Shown: positions 57,713 through 64,000 of the stretch, one piece after another
How the letters are laid out: each line of letters opens with the position of its first letter
Numbering within the stretch: the first letter of the stretch is position 1
DNA from: PALSA-1003 sp039934835
GTDB lineage: Bacteria; Pseudomonadota; Gammaproteobacteria; Burkholderiales; Casimicrobiaceae
Direction of reading: 5' to 3'
DNA: 64,000 nt
NCBI GenBank assembly: GCA_039934835.1
Contig: JBDTLK010000001.1
Span: forward strand, 1-64,000
Notes under the pieces: generated by a model
Told to the model about the DNA's origin: nothing
Seen by the model: the letters and a program-made list of their open reading frames with translations, nothing else
Databases searched by the model: none
Made by a program: the position numbers and the translations under genes

Positions 57713-57827
57713 GACCCAAGTATGCCCGTGGCGTATGGGCCGAACAACCGCCGCGACCCGCGCCCATTCGAGCGCACCGCACCTTGCCGCAACCGGCCGG
57801 ACGTGCCGCCGGTCGCGGTGGGTGTGG

Positions 57828-58646
57828 CTAGCGAGGCGCAGGCACGAACCGGTTGCGCTCCGGAAACGGATTGGGAGACAGGCGCGCCAACGGCGGGGTA
57901 CCGACCGGAACGCCCTGCGCCAGCAGATTCTGGTACGAGTCGTAGTAGATCGCGATGGTCTCGATCGGGCTCTCGCTGGCGCGCTGGAACGTCGTGTACT
58001 GGGCGTTGGAGTTTTCGGTGCGCCCGTAGCCCGTGCCTAGTTTCTGCTTCGCCTGAGCCTGCTCGTTTTGCATTTCGGCAGGAGGCGAAGCCGGCATCGC
58101 CGCGTCGGCGCTGGCGGCTTTGGCGGAACGTTGCGGCGCATCCTGCCGATCGCGTTCCATGCGGCCCAGCGCGAGCGGTGGCCGCCGCTTTTCCAGGAAC
58201 ACCGCCACGCCGATGACCCCGAGATTGTCCGGGCGCCCGGTGCGCGTCGCGTAGGAATCGGCCAGCGTCGTGAAATAGAACGCGGCAGTGCGTGAGATGT
58301 CGGTCCGCCACCCGGCGATGTCCGCGGACTCCGCCGGTCCGAGCACGTAACCGGACTGCGCGGGTGACGCGGTATCGCCGGTAATAATGTTGACGCCGTC
58401 GACGCTCATCACCGCAAGCGCGCGCTCGCCGCTGTTGTTGCGCACGCGAATCGCGTACTCATTGCCGGGCTTGCCGACGACGTAGCGGCGGCCGCCGTGC
58501 TCGTAGATCGGCAGGACACGCCCTTCGCTGCGATCGTAGATTTCCACATTCACGCGCGCGGTGGGCCAATGGGCGAGGGCGCCGCCCGAGAACGGCAATA
58601 CGGATGCGAACAGCAGGACGCGGGTGTATTTCCACGAGTTCAACAT
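57828..58646 (-). CDS. Exported protein of unknown function
   Basis: 272 residues from the ATG at 58646, which has an AAGGAGC ribosome site. The signal peptide (VLLFASVLPFSGGALA) is followed by a beta-rich domain with GKPGNEYAIRVRNNSGERAL and MSVDGVNIITGD, resembling immunoglobulin-like or cupredoxin-like folds. The C-terminal part is Gln/Ala-rich and ends with a Pro-rich tail. No lipobox. It lies 115 bases upstream of the ECF sigma gene on the same strand, so it could be linked to that system. I do not recognise the family. Confidence 0.7.
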   Translation of the reverse strand: MLNSWKYTRVLLFASVLPFSGGALAHWPTARVNVEIYDRSEGRVLPIYEHGGRRYVVGKPGNEYAIRVRNNSGERALAVMSVDGVNIITGDTASPAQSGYVLGPAESADIAGWRTDISRTAAFYFTTLADSYATRTGRPDNLGVIGVAVFLEKRRPPLALGRMERDRQDAPQRSAKAASADAAMPASPPAEMQNEQAQAKQKLGTGYGRTENSNAQYTTFQRASESPIETIAIYYDSYQNLLAQGVPVGTPPLARLSPNPFPERNRFVPAPR

Positions 58647-58738
58647 GGTGATGCTCCTTGGGCCGCGGCGCGGCAAGACGTCGATGCATGCTGTAAACGG
58701 GGGTCGGGCCGAGGCGGGGTTAGCACTGGGCCACATGC

Positions 58739-58744
58739 GATAAT
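58739..58744 (+). promoter_or_regulatory. -10 element of the YeeE-type gene
   Basis: GATAAT in a TGCGATAAT context. Transcription would start near 58751, only about five bases before the ATG at 58756. No -35 of quality. Confidence 0.4.
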
Positions 58745-58755
58745 CGCCCTCGGTC

Positions 58756-59874
58756 ATGGAACCCGCCAATCACTCCCCCGCGTTGATCGCGTGGCTCGCC
58801 TTTGGCCTCGCGTTCGTGTTCGGCGCGGTGGCTAACCGCATGAACTTCTGCACCATGGGCGCGATCACCGACGTGGTCCACGTCGGCGATTGGCGGCGCC
58901 TGCGCATGTGGCTGCTCGCGATCGCGGTGGCGATCACCGGCGTCGCGGCACTGGACGCCGCGGGACAGGTCGACTTCGGCAAGACGATCTACACCGCTCC
59001 GCAAGTGGCGTGGGTATCGTGCCTGTTGGGGGGCTTCCTGTTCGGTTTTGGGATGACGCTCGCGTCCGGATGCGGCAGCAAGACCCTGATCCGCGTCGGC
59101 ACCGGCAACCTCAAGTCGCTGGTGGTTCTGATCGTGCTGGCCATCGCGGCGTACATGACGCTCAAGGGCCTATTCGCGGTGTGGCGCGTGAACCTGCTCG
59201 ATCCGTTTCGCTTCGACACCGCGCGCTTCGGCGCCGGACACTCGGACCTGTCGAGCGTGGTTGCCGCGCTGTCCGGCGGCGGCGCGGCGTTGCGCATCGC
59301 GCTGCCCCTGGCGATCGCGGCGGCGATCGCGGTGTTCGTCCTCGTCAGCCGGGATTTCCGCGAGTCGGGCGGCATGATCGTCGCCGGGGTGGTGATCGGC
59401 GCGGTCATCGTCGGCGGTTGGTACGTTTCGGGGCACCTCGGTTATATCGCGGAGGATCCGCGCACGCTCGAGGAAACGTTCATCGCCACCAATTCGGGGA
59501 AGGCGGAGTCGTTTTCTTTCGTGGCTCCGACCGCATATCTGCTCGAACTCCTGATGCTGTGGAGCGATCAGTCGCGCATCCTGACGTTCGGCGTCGCCGG
59601 GGTTCTGGGGATGCTGCTGGGATCGGCCGCGGTGGCACTGGCGACCCGCACCTTTCGCTGGGAGGGATTTGCCTCGGTCGAAGATCTGGTCAACCATATG
59701 GCCGGTGGAGTGTTAATGGGGTTTGGCGGCGTCACCGCCTTGGGCTGCACCATCGGCCAGGGCCTGTCCGGCGTGTCGACGCTGGCGCTGGGCTCGATTC
59801 TCGCGCTGGCCGGGATCGTGGCGGGTTGTGTGGCGGCGCTGAAGTACCAATATTGGCGTATAGAGGTCGACTGA
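58756..59874 (+). CDS. YeeE/YedE (TsuA-like) sulfur-compound transporter
   Basis: 372 residues with about nine membrane helices. It has the conserved cysteines of the TsuA thiosulfate-transporter family: Cys32 (MNFCTMGAITDVVHVGDWRR), Cys106 (LASGCGSKTLIRVGTGNLKS) and Cys331 (GGVTALGCTIGQGLSGVSTL). These are known to relay thiosulfate in TsuA. It probably imports thiosulfate or another sulfur species through the inner membrane. No TsuB/SirA-like (TusA) gene is immediately adjacent. Confidence 0.86.
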   Translation: MEPANHSPALIAWLAFGLAFVFGAVANRMNFCTMGAITDVVHVGDWRRLRMWLLAIAVAITGVAALDAAGQVDFGKTIYTAPQVAWVSCLLGGFLFGFGMTLASGCGSKTLIRVGTGNLKSLVVLIVLAIAAYMTLKGLFAVWRVNLLDPFRFDTARFGAGHSDLSSVVAALSGGGAALRIALPLAIAAAIAVFVLVSRDFRESGGMIVAGVVIGAVIVGGWYVSGHLGYIAEDPRTLEETFIATNSGKAESFSFVAPTAYLLELLMLWSDQSRILTFGVAGVLGMLLGSAAVALATRTFRWEGFASVEDLVNHMAGGVLMGFGGVTALGCTIGQGLSGVSTLALGSILALAGIVAGCVAALKYQYWRIEVD

Positions 59875-59897
59875 AAGCCTCGCCCGGAGCAGCGACG

Positions 59898-60323
59898 ATG
59901 ATCGTGTACGAGCTGGCATGTACGCATGAACACCGGTTCGAGGGTTGGTTTGCCTCGGCCGATGACTACGCGCGCCAGCATGCCGACACGCTGATTCGCT
60001 GCCCGGTCTGCGACGACGCCACGATCGAACGACGGCCGTCGGCTAACGTCCAGATCGGCCGCGCGGCGATACCCGCGGGTGAGCGTCCCGCTACCGCAGT
60101 CGCTGGTGGCGAGGCCGAAGTGCTGCAAAAGCTCCGCCGCATGATCGCGCAGACCGACGACGTCGGCGCGGCGTTTTCCGAGGAAGCGCGCAAGATCCAT
60201 TACGAAGAAACGCCAGCGCGGGCCATTCGCGGTCAGGCCACGCGCGACGAAGCCGAGGCGTTGCGCGACGAGGGCATCGATTTTCTGTCGTTGCCCACCG
60301 CGCTTACCCGCAATTTGCAGTAG
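59898..60323 (+). CDS. DUF1178 family protein
   Basis: 141 residues from the ATG at 59898. It begins MIVYELACTHEHRFEGWFAS and has a CPVCDD pair, which together with Cys8 makes a small zinc-ribbon-like fold. The C-terminal half is helical (EEARKIHYEETPARAIRGQA). DUF1178 proteins are widespread in Alpha- and Betaproteobacteria with unknown function. It lies 23 bases downstream of the transporter gene and may be co-transcribed. Confidence 0.86.
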   Translation: MIVYELACTHEHRFEGWFASADDYARQHADTLIRCPVCDDATIERRPSANVQIGRAAIPAGERPATAVAGGEAEVLQKLRRMIAQTDDVGAAFSEEARKIHYEETPARAIRGQATRDEAEALRDEGIDFLSLPTALTRNLQ

Positions 60324-60365
60324 CACCACGAACTCGGCGTCATGGCGCTGAACGCGCGGATTGGC

Positions 60366-60371
60366 TATAAT
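60366..60371 (+). promoter_or_regulatory. -10 element of tRNA-Lys
   Basis: A consensus TATAAT followed by a GC-rich discriminator (CCGCGCCC, 60372-60379), the usual sign of stringent control of stable RNA promoters. The -35 region is weak. Confidence 0.6.
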
Positions 60372-60384
60372 CCGCGCCCTTCGG

Positions 60385-60460
60385 GGGTCGTTAGCTCAGT
60401 TGGTAGAGCAGCGGACTTTTAATCCGTTGGTCGCCGGTTCAAGTCCGGCACGGCCTACCA
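60385..60460 (+). tRNA. tRNA-Lys (anticodon UUU)
   Basis: 76 bases including an encoded CCA. Acceptor GGGTCGT pairs with ACGGCCT with two wobbles. The D arm is GCTC/GAGC, the anticodon arm GCGGA/TCCGT encloses CTTTTAA with anticodon TTT, and the T arm GCCGG/CCGGC encloses TTCAAGT. All standard. It is the last ordinary gene before the looser region. Confidence 0.97.
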
Positions 60461-60760
60461 AAAAACAAAGCGTTGCGTCAACCCGAAGCTCTTCGCTTCC
60501 TTGGTACAAGACAAAACGTAACATCACGTTTCTGTCACGGCCACGCTCGACTTCTCGTCGCTGCCGTCGCCAGATGCTCGCCGCCGATCACGACGCCGCG
60601 AAGACCGCTGCTCGCGCAGCTGGTTCGCCGCTGCACGCCCAAAGTCGTTCCTGACCGACAATGCCGGTGCAATACCATGAAACCTGATTACGCTCGCACT
60701 GCGACGTATGATATTTGCCATCACGACACTCTGCCGGTTTGACCGGCGCACGGAGCAACC
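60461..60760. other. 300-base gap after tRNA-Lys
   Basis: I see no gene, no repeat of the tRNA 3' end and no strong terminator. The bases are a little richer in A and T than most of the window. Confidence 0.45.
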
Positions 60761-60998
60761 ATGTCACTCATCACCGGCCTTCTCGAGAAGCCCGCCATCG
60801 TAAATGCAGCAGCGGCAAAGTACTCAACGATTAACGGCTTCATCTATCTCGCACTCGGAGTGCTGTTGATTCTCTGGCCGGGGCTATTGCCTTCTCGTTT
60901 TTACCGGCGTGTTCCCTCACGTGTTGTTGGCATTTACTTTGCTCGACGTGTCCCTCGGCATCGGAGCGTGGGTGCGTTTCAATCGAACGAAGTGGTGA
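60761..60998 (+). pseudogene. Frameshifted small membrane protein
   Basis: An ATG preceded by CGGAGC opens MSLITGLLEKPAIVNAAAAK and a first membrane helix (NGFIYLALGVLLILWPG). At the GGGG run 60880-60883 the frame must shift: removing one G continues as YCLLVFTGVFPHVLLAFTLL and DVSLGIGAWVRFNRTKW, a second helix and a TGA at 60996. The two pieces fit together as an 83-residue two-helix protein, so this is either a broken gene or a single-base sequence error. Family unknown. Confidence 0.6.
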
Positions 60999-61288
60999 CA
61001 CCGACGGCGGAGCGCGCGACGCGCAAGCCGTAGAGGAGTTTCCGCCAGCATTCCCGTCCGGTCCAGAGCCGCTGACCAGAAAGCGGCGCTTCGGTGTGCC
61101 TCTTGCTGCTGTATCGAATCGGCCCACGGCGCTAGTCCGGGTGCTTTCGGCACCTTTGGGCAAATCTCATTGCACCTAAGGGCAGCGCTCAAGTCACCAA
61201 TGGCCGATGCGCAACGATGTGCGTCGGATCAACATTCCACCTCGTGTGCAGCCTAGGGCCTGCTGGGGCGGGCGCAAACCGCGAAAGA
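60999..61288. other. 290-base gap
   Basis: No coding, RNA or repeat feature that I can support. It lies between the broken membrane gene and the orphan receiver. Confidence 0.4.
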
Positions 61289-61672
61289 ATGACAGAGGGC
61301 GCAGTGTCAAACGCGCGCGGACTGGTTATCTTGGTAGAGGACGATGCAGGGATGAGAGAAGCGCTTGAGCGCGTGTTGGTGGCTACGGGCTTCGATGTCA
61401 GGAGCTTCTGTTCAGCGGAAGCTGCATTGCAGGATCACGGCACGCTCGATGCACGCTGTTTGGTTCTCGACATTCACTTGCCTGGCCTGTCCGGATTCGA
61501 GTTGTACGATCGGCTCCGCGCGGTGGATCGCAGGCCGGCAGTCGTCTTCATCAGCGCGCGAGACGATGCGCACCATCAAGCCCGGGCGATGAAACTCGGT
61601 GCGCTTGACTATCTCGTCAAACCATTTTCCGGCCACGCACTTTCCGCTGTGGTTGCCAAGGCGTTTGCATGA
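61289..61672 (+). CDS. Stand-alone response-regulator receiver domain
   Basis: 127 residues from the ATG at 61289. The receiver fold has acidic Asp18-Asp19, phosphoacceptor Asp61 (LVLDIHLPG), Ser89 (FISA) and Lys111 (LVKPF). The sequence is like the receiver of FixJ/TtrR-type regulators (AMKLGALDYLVKPF), but no output domain follows; the frame ends right after. No histidine kinase is visible nearby. It may be a truncated FixJ-like protein or a CheY-like adaptor. An alternative start at 61217 is less convincing. Confidence 0.78.
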   Translation: MTEGAVSNARGLVILVEDDAGMREALERVLVATGFDVRSFCSAEAALQDHGTLDARCLVLDIHLPGLSGFELYDRLRAVDRRPAVVFISARDDAHHQARAMKLGALDYLVKPFSGHALSAVVAKAFA

Positions 61673-61916
61673 ACAAGAATCCGGCCACCGTCGAGAAGGC
61701 TGAATATGACCGGCCCGGCACTCGCGGTCACGTTGCGCTGGTGAAGACACGGCAGATCGCGCCAAAGCGAAGTGGCTGGTCGAGCACGTTCGGCGACACT
61801 TCTCTGGGCTGACAAGGAATCGCAGGCGCGTAACACCGATAAGATATGGCTGCATCAGGTTTTAGTCCGCGGTGATTGCATCGAACGATGCTCATTGGGA
61901 AAAATTGAAGGCTGAT
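61673..61916. other. 244-base gap
   Basis: No gene that I can support. A ribosome-like GAAGG at 61907-61911 belongs to the dehydrogenase gene. Confidence 0.4.
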
Positions 61917-63725
61917 ATGAACAAGAAACTCATTATTGTCCTGGGCTCGCTGTTTGTACTGGGCGTCGCCATCGCAGGCATCCTTTACGTCACGTTCCCC
62001 GTGCAGATGACGACTTACGGCGGGATGGGATTGAACTATCTGAAGACGCTATCCGCGCCGGCCGGCACCCTCGCCACGGAAGCGAATCCAGCTTACAAGG
62101 CGCCCGTGGCGGTTGCGTCCGCGCCATTGACGGACCCTGTCTGGCCCAACGCAGCGGCCGGTGACTGGCCCAGCTACAACCGTACACCGACCTCGCAGCG
62201 CTTCTCGCCGCTTGACCAGATCAACACCAAGAACGTCGGCAATCTGAAGGTTTTGTGCACTTTCGACGTCGGCACCATTACCGCCTTTGAATCCGGATTG
62301 ATCATGGTGAACAACGCCTTGATCGGCACCACCGAGTACGAGATTTTCTCGATCAATCCCGCCAATTGTGCTTTGAACTGGCGCACCCACGTGAAGTCCG
62401 CCGGAGCGCTGTTGCCGGCCAACCGCGGCGCCGCCTACATGGACGGCATGCTGTTCCGTGGCACGCAGGACGGTCGCATGCTGGCCTTCGATTTCAAGAC
62501 CGGTAAGCAGCTTTGGGATACGGTGATTGCCGATCCGAAGCATGGCGAGTCGGTACCGGCGGCGCCGATCGCGTGGGACGGCCTGGTCTACATCGGCAAT
62601 GCGGGCGGAGACTTCAAGGGCGGCAAAGGGCACGTGTTCGCGCTCGATGGCAAGACGGGCAAGGTCGTCTGGGAGTTTTTCCTCGTGCCCAAGGTTGAGG
62701 GCGACGTGGTCAGGGGTCCGCTCGGCAAGACGCCGCTCGACGCCGCGACCTGGAACAACGCGCCGGGCGTGCCTATCAGCGGTGGCGGCATGTGGACGTC
62801 GCTGACGCTCGATATCAAGAATGGTTTGTTGTACGTGCCGGGAGGCAACCCTGCGCCCGACTTTGCATCCGGTGCGCGCGGAGGGAGCAACCTGTATACC
62901 GACTCCGTGGTGGTGCTCGACACCAAAACGGGCGACTTCAAGAACACCTTCAAGGTCGTGCCCAAGGACTGGCATGACTACGACGTATCCAATCCCCCGA
63001 TCCTGCTGCAAACCATGGGCGGCAAGCAGCTCATGTCGGTCGCGCCGAAAGACGGCCATCTGTACGGTTACGATCTGGCCGACAATCGCCTGCTCTACCG
63101 CATGCCGGTGACGACGATCGAAAATGACGGTCAGGATTTCGCCGTCGGTCAGAACGTGCATTTCTGCCCGGGACCAGTGGGTGGAGTTGAATGGAACACA
63201 CCGGGCTTCGATCCGACCACCAACCTCATCATGAGCGGTTCCGTCGATTGGTGCGACACGGTGGAGATCAAGGACGACAAGAAACTGGCCGACGTGAAGG
63301 TTGGCCAGCCATTCACTGGAATCGCGTATCTGAACCCGATCAACATGTTCGGCAAGGAAGCCAGTACCGACGGCCATTGGGCGGGGTGGATCTACGCGTC
63401 CGACGCCGATTCAGGTGTCTGGAAATGGCGCGCCAAGTCCAACTATCCGATCGTAGCGGCCATTACGCCCACGGCTGGCGGGGTGATGTTCTTCGGCGAT
63501 CTGGGAGGCAATTTCTATGCGCTCAATTCCTCCACCGGGGAGAAGCTTTGGAGCCAAGTATTTGGCAGCGGCGGCGCGATTGGAGGGGGTGTAATCACGT
63601 ATACCGTCGACGGCAAGCAAAGAGTTGCCGTGGCGGCCGGGTTCACGATGGTCGCGTGGCCGGTGAAGCCGTCGAGCGCCCGGGTAGTGATCCTGGGTCT
63701 GGATGACAGCGCTCCGAAGCAATGA
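61917..63725 (+). CDS. Membrane-anchored PQQ-type dehydrogenase (quinoprotein)
   Basis: 602 residues from the ATG at 61917. An uncleaved N-terminal helix (MNKKLIIVLGSLFVLGVAIA) anchors an eight-bladed beta-propeller with repeated Trp-dock blades (TGKQLWDTVI, TGKVVWEFFL, STGEKLWSQV). The substrate region GNPAPDFASGARGGSNLYTD and the catalytic WHDYD match PQQ alcohol dehydrogenases. There is no C-terminal cytochrome c domain and no vicinal Cys-Cys, so it probably reduces ubiquinone directly or a separate cytochrome. Substrate unknown. cydA starts 45 bases downstream. Confidence 0.82.
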   Translation: MNKKLIIVLGSLFVLGVAIAGILYVTFPVQMTTYGGMGLNYLKTLSAPAGTLATEANPAYKAPVAVASAPLTDPVWPNAAAGDWPSYNRTPTSQRFSPLDQINTKNVGNLKVLCTFDVGTITAFESGLIMVNNALIGTTEYEIFSINPANCALNWRTHVKSAGALLPANRGAAYMDGMLFRGTQDGRMLAFDFKTGKQLWDTVIADPKHGESVPAAPIAWDGLVYIGNAGGDFKGGKGHVFALDGKTGKVVWEFFLVPKVEGDVVRGPLGKTPLDAATWNNAPGVPISGGGMWTSLTLDIKNGLLYVPGGNPAPDFASGARGGSNLYTDSVVVLDTKTGDFKNTFKVVPKDWHDYDVSNPPILLQTMGGKQLMSVAPKDGHLYGYDLADNRLLYRMPVTTIENDGQDFAVGQNVHFCPGPVGGVEWNTPGFDPTTNLIMSGSVDWCDTVEIKDDKKLADVKVGQPFTGIAYLNPINMFGKEASTDGHWAGWIYASDADSGVWKWRAKSNYPIVAAITPTAGGVMFFGDLGGNFYALNSSTGEKLWSQVFGSGGAIGGGVITYTVDGKQRVAVAAGFTMVAWPVKPSSARVVILGLDDSAPKQ

Positions 63726-63770
63726 CGGGCGGCAATCGGTTGCGGTCGAGTAGCTAGGGGCAACACATCA

Positions 63771-64000
63771 ATGGAACTCGATCCGGTCTTCCTGTCGCGC
63801 CTGCAGTTCGCCTTCGTCATCACGTTTCACATCATCTTCCCAGCGTTCACGATCGGCCTGGGAGCGTGGCTGGCAACCATCGAGGGCGCGCACCTTGTCA
63901 CGGGTAATCCCATTTACCGGCGGGTGTTCGACTTCTGGATCAAGATTTTCGCACTGTCCTTCGGCATGGGGGTGGTGACAGGTGTCGTGATGGCGTTCCA
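63771..64000 (+). CDS. cydA: Cytochrome bd-type quinol oxidase subunit I (5' part)
   Basis: Begins MELDPVFLSRLQFAFVITFH with a His19 heme ligand position (FHIIFP). The next helices include GLGAWLATIEGAHLVTGNPI and FALSFGMGVVTGVVMAFQ, typical of CydA/CioA, the cyanide-insensitive type. The gene runs out of the window, so the Q-loop length that would distinguish subtypes cannot be read. It oxidises quinol and reduces oxygen, a plausible electron sink for the PQQ enzyme upstream. Confidence 0.9.
   Translation, partial: MELDPVFLSRLQFAFVITFHIIFPAFTIGLGAWLATIEGAHLVTGNPIYRRVFDFWIKIFALSFGMGVVTGVVMAF

Noticed and set aside
60385..64000. Attachment-site repeat of the tRNA-Lys 3' end
   Set aside because: I looked for a second copy of the T arm and acceptor sequence and saw none inside the window, so no att sites are called.

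Overview
The window looks like a chromosomal segment of a GC-rich betaproteobacterium (Burkholderiales/Nitrosomonadales-like). The supporting arrangements are gatCAB divergent from mreBCD-mrdA-rodA-rlpA, metX-metW, gshB followed by an EIIA-Man/HPr/EI phosphorelay, and tolB-pal-cpoB. This placement rests on gene content and order, not on a database search. Almost every stretch is tightly coding, and many genes overlap by 4 to 20 bases.

Layout. 1-1147: end of the ATP synthase operon (atpD 3' part, atpC) with a strong terminator. 1303-5275: glpD, a HAD phosphatase and a zinc-ribbon/Yip1-like membrane protein. 5757-10246: a small conserved gene, an orphan ParA and a phnDCE1E2-type ABC transporter on the minus strand. 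10370-13559: glmU-glmS, followed by the decayed 3' end of a DHA2-type drug exporter. 13920-16421: a methyltransferase, a MazG-like pyrophosphohydrolase and an RsuA-type pseudouridine synthase. 16741: a 70-residue gene with a structured leader that buries its ribosome binding site.

17004-26938 is a molybdenum/tungsten block. It has two MoeA proteins (one fused to a periplasmic-binding-protein-like domain), ModABC, a one-domain ModE, TupBCA, and a ModE-HTH regulator carrying the same type of ligand domain as the MoeA fusion. ModE-like palindromes lie in front of modA and between tupB and the regulator.

27011-30947: gshB and a PTS-type phosphorelay with two HPr paralogs. 30944-32882: a promoter, a SAM-II-like riboswitch, an intrinsic terminator and metX-metW. 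32936-40339: ampG, an ABC-F gene of the YheS type, exonuclease III, pyrE, a DUF4124 protein and ettA. 40354-45301: beta-carbonic anhydrase, nitronate monooxygenase-like protein and gatCAB. 45411-52001: rod-shape and elongasome genes. 52130-55933: tolB-pal-cpoB and mutY. 55971-60323: an ECF sigma factor with a probable anti-sigma partner, a secreted protein of unknown function, a YeeE/TsuA-like sulfur transporter and a DUF1178 protein. 60385: tRNA-Lys(UUU).

Downstream of the tRNA the character changes: there is a frameshifted small membrane gene, loose intergenic DNA, an orphan receiver domain, a membrane-anchored PQQ-type dehydrogenase and the start of cydA. This may be an accessory region attached to the tRNA gene. 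The most notable items are the SAM-II-like element with an inserted helix, the leader at 16678-16736, the shared ligand domain in the Mo/W block, and the second HPr that lacks Ser46.
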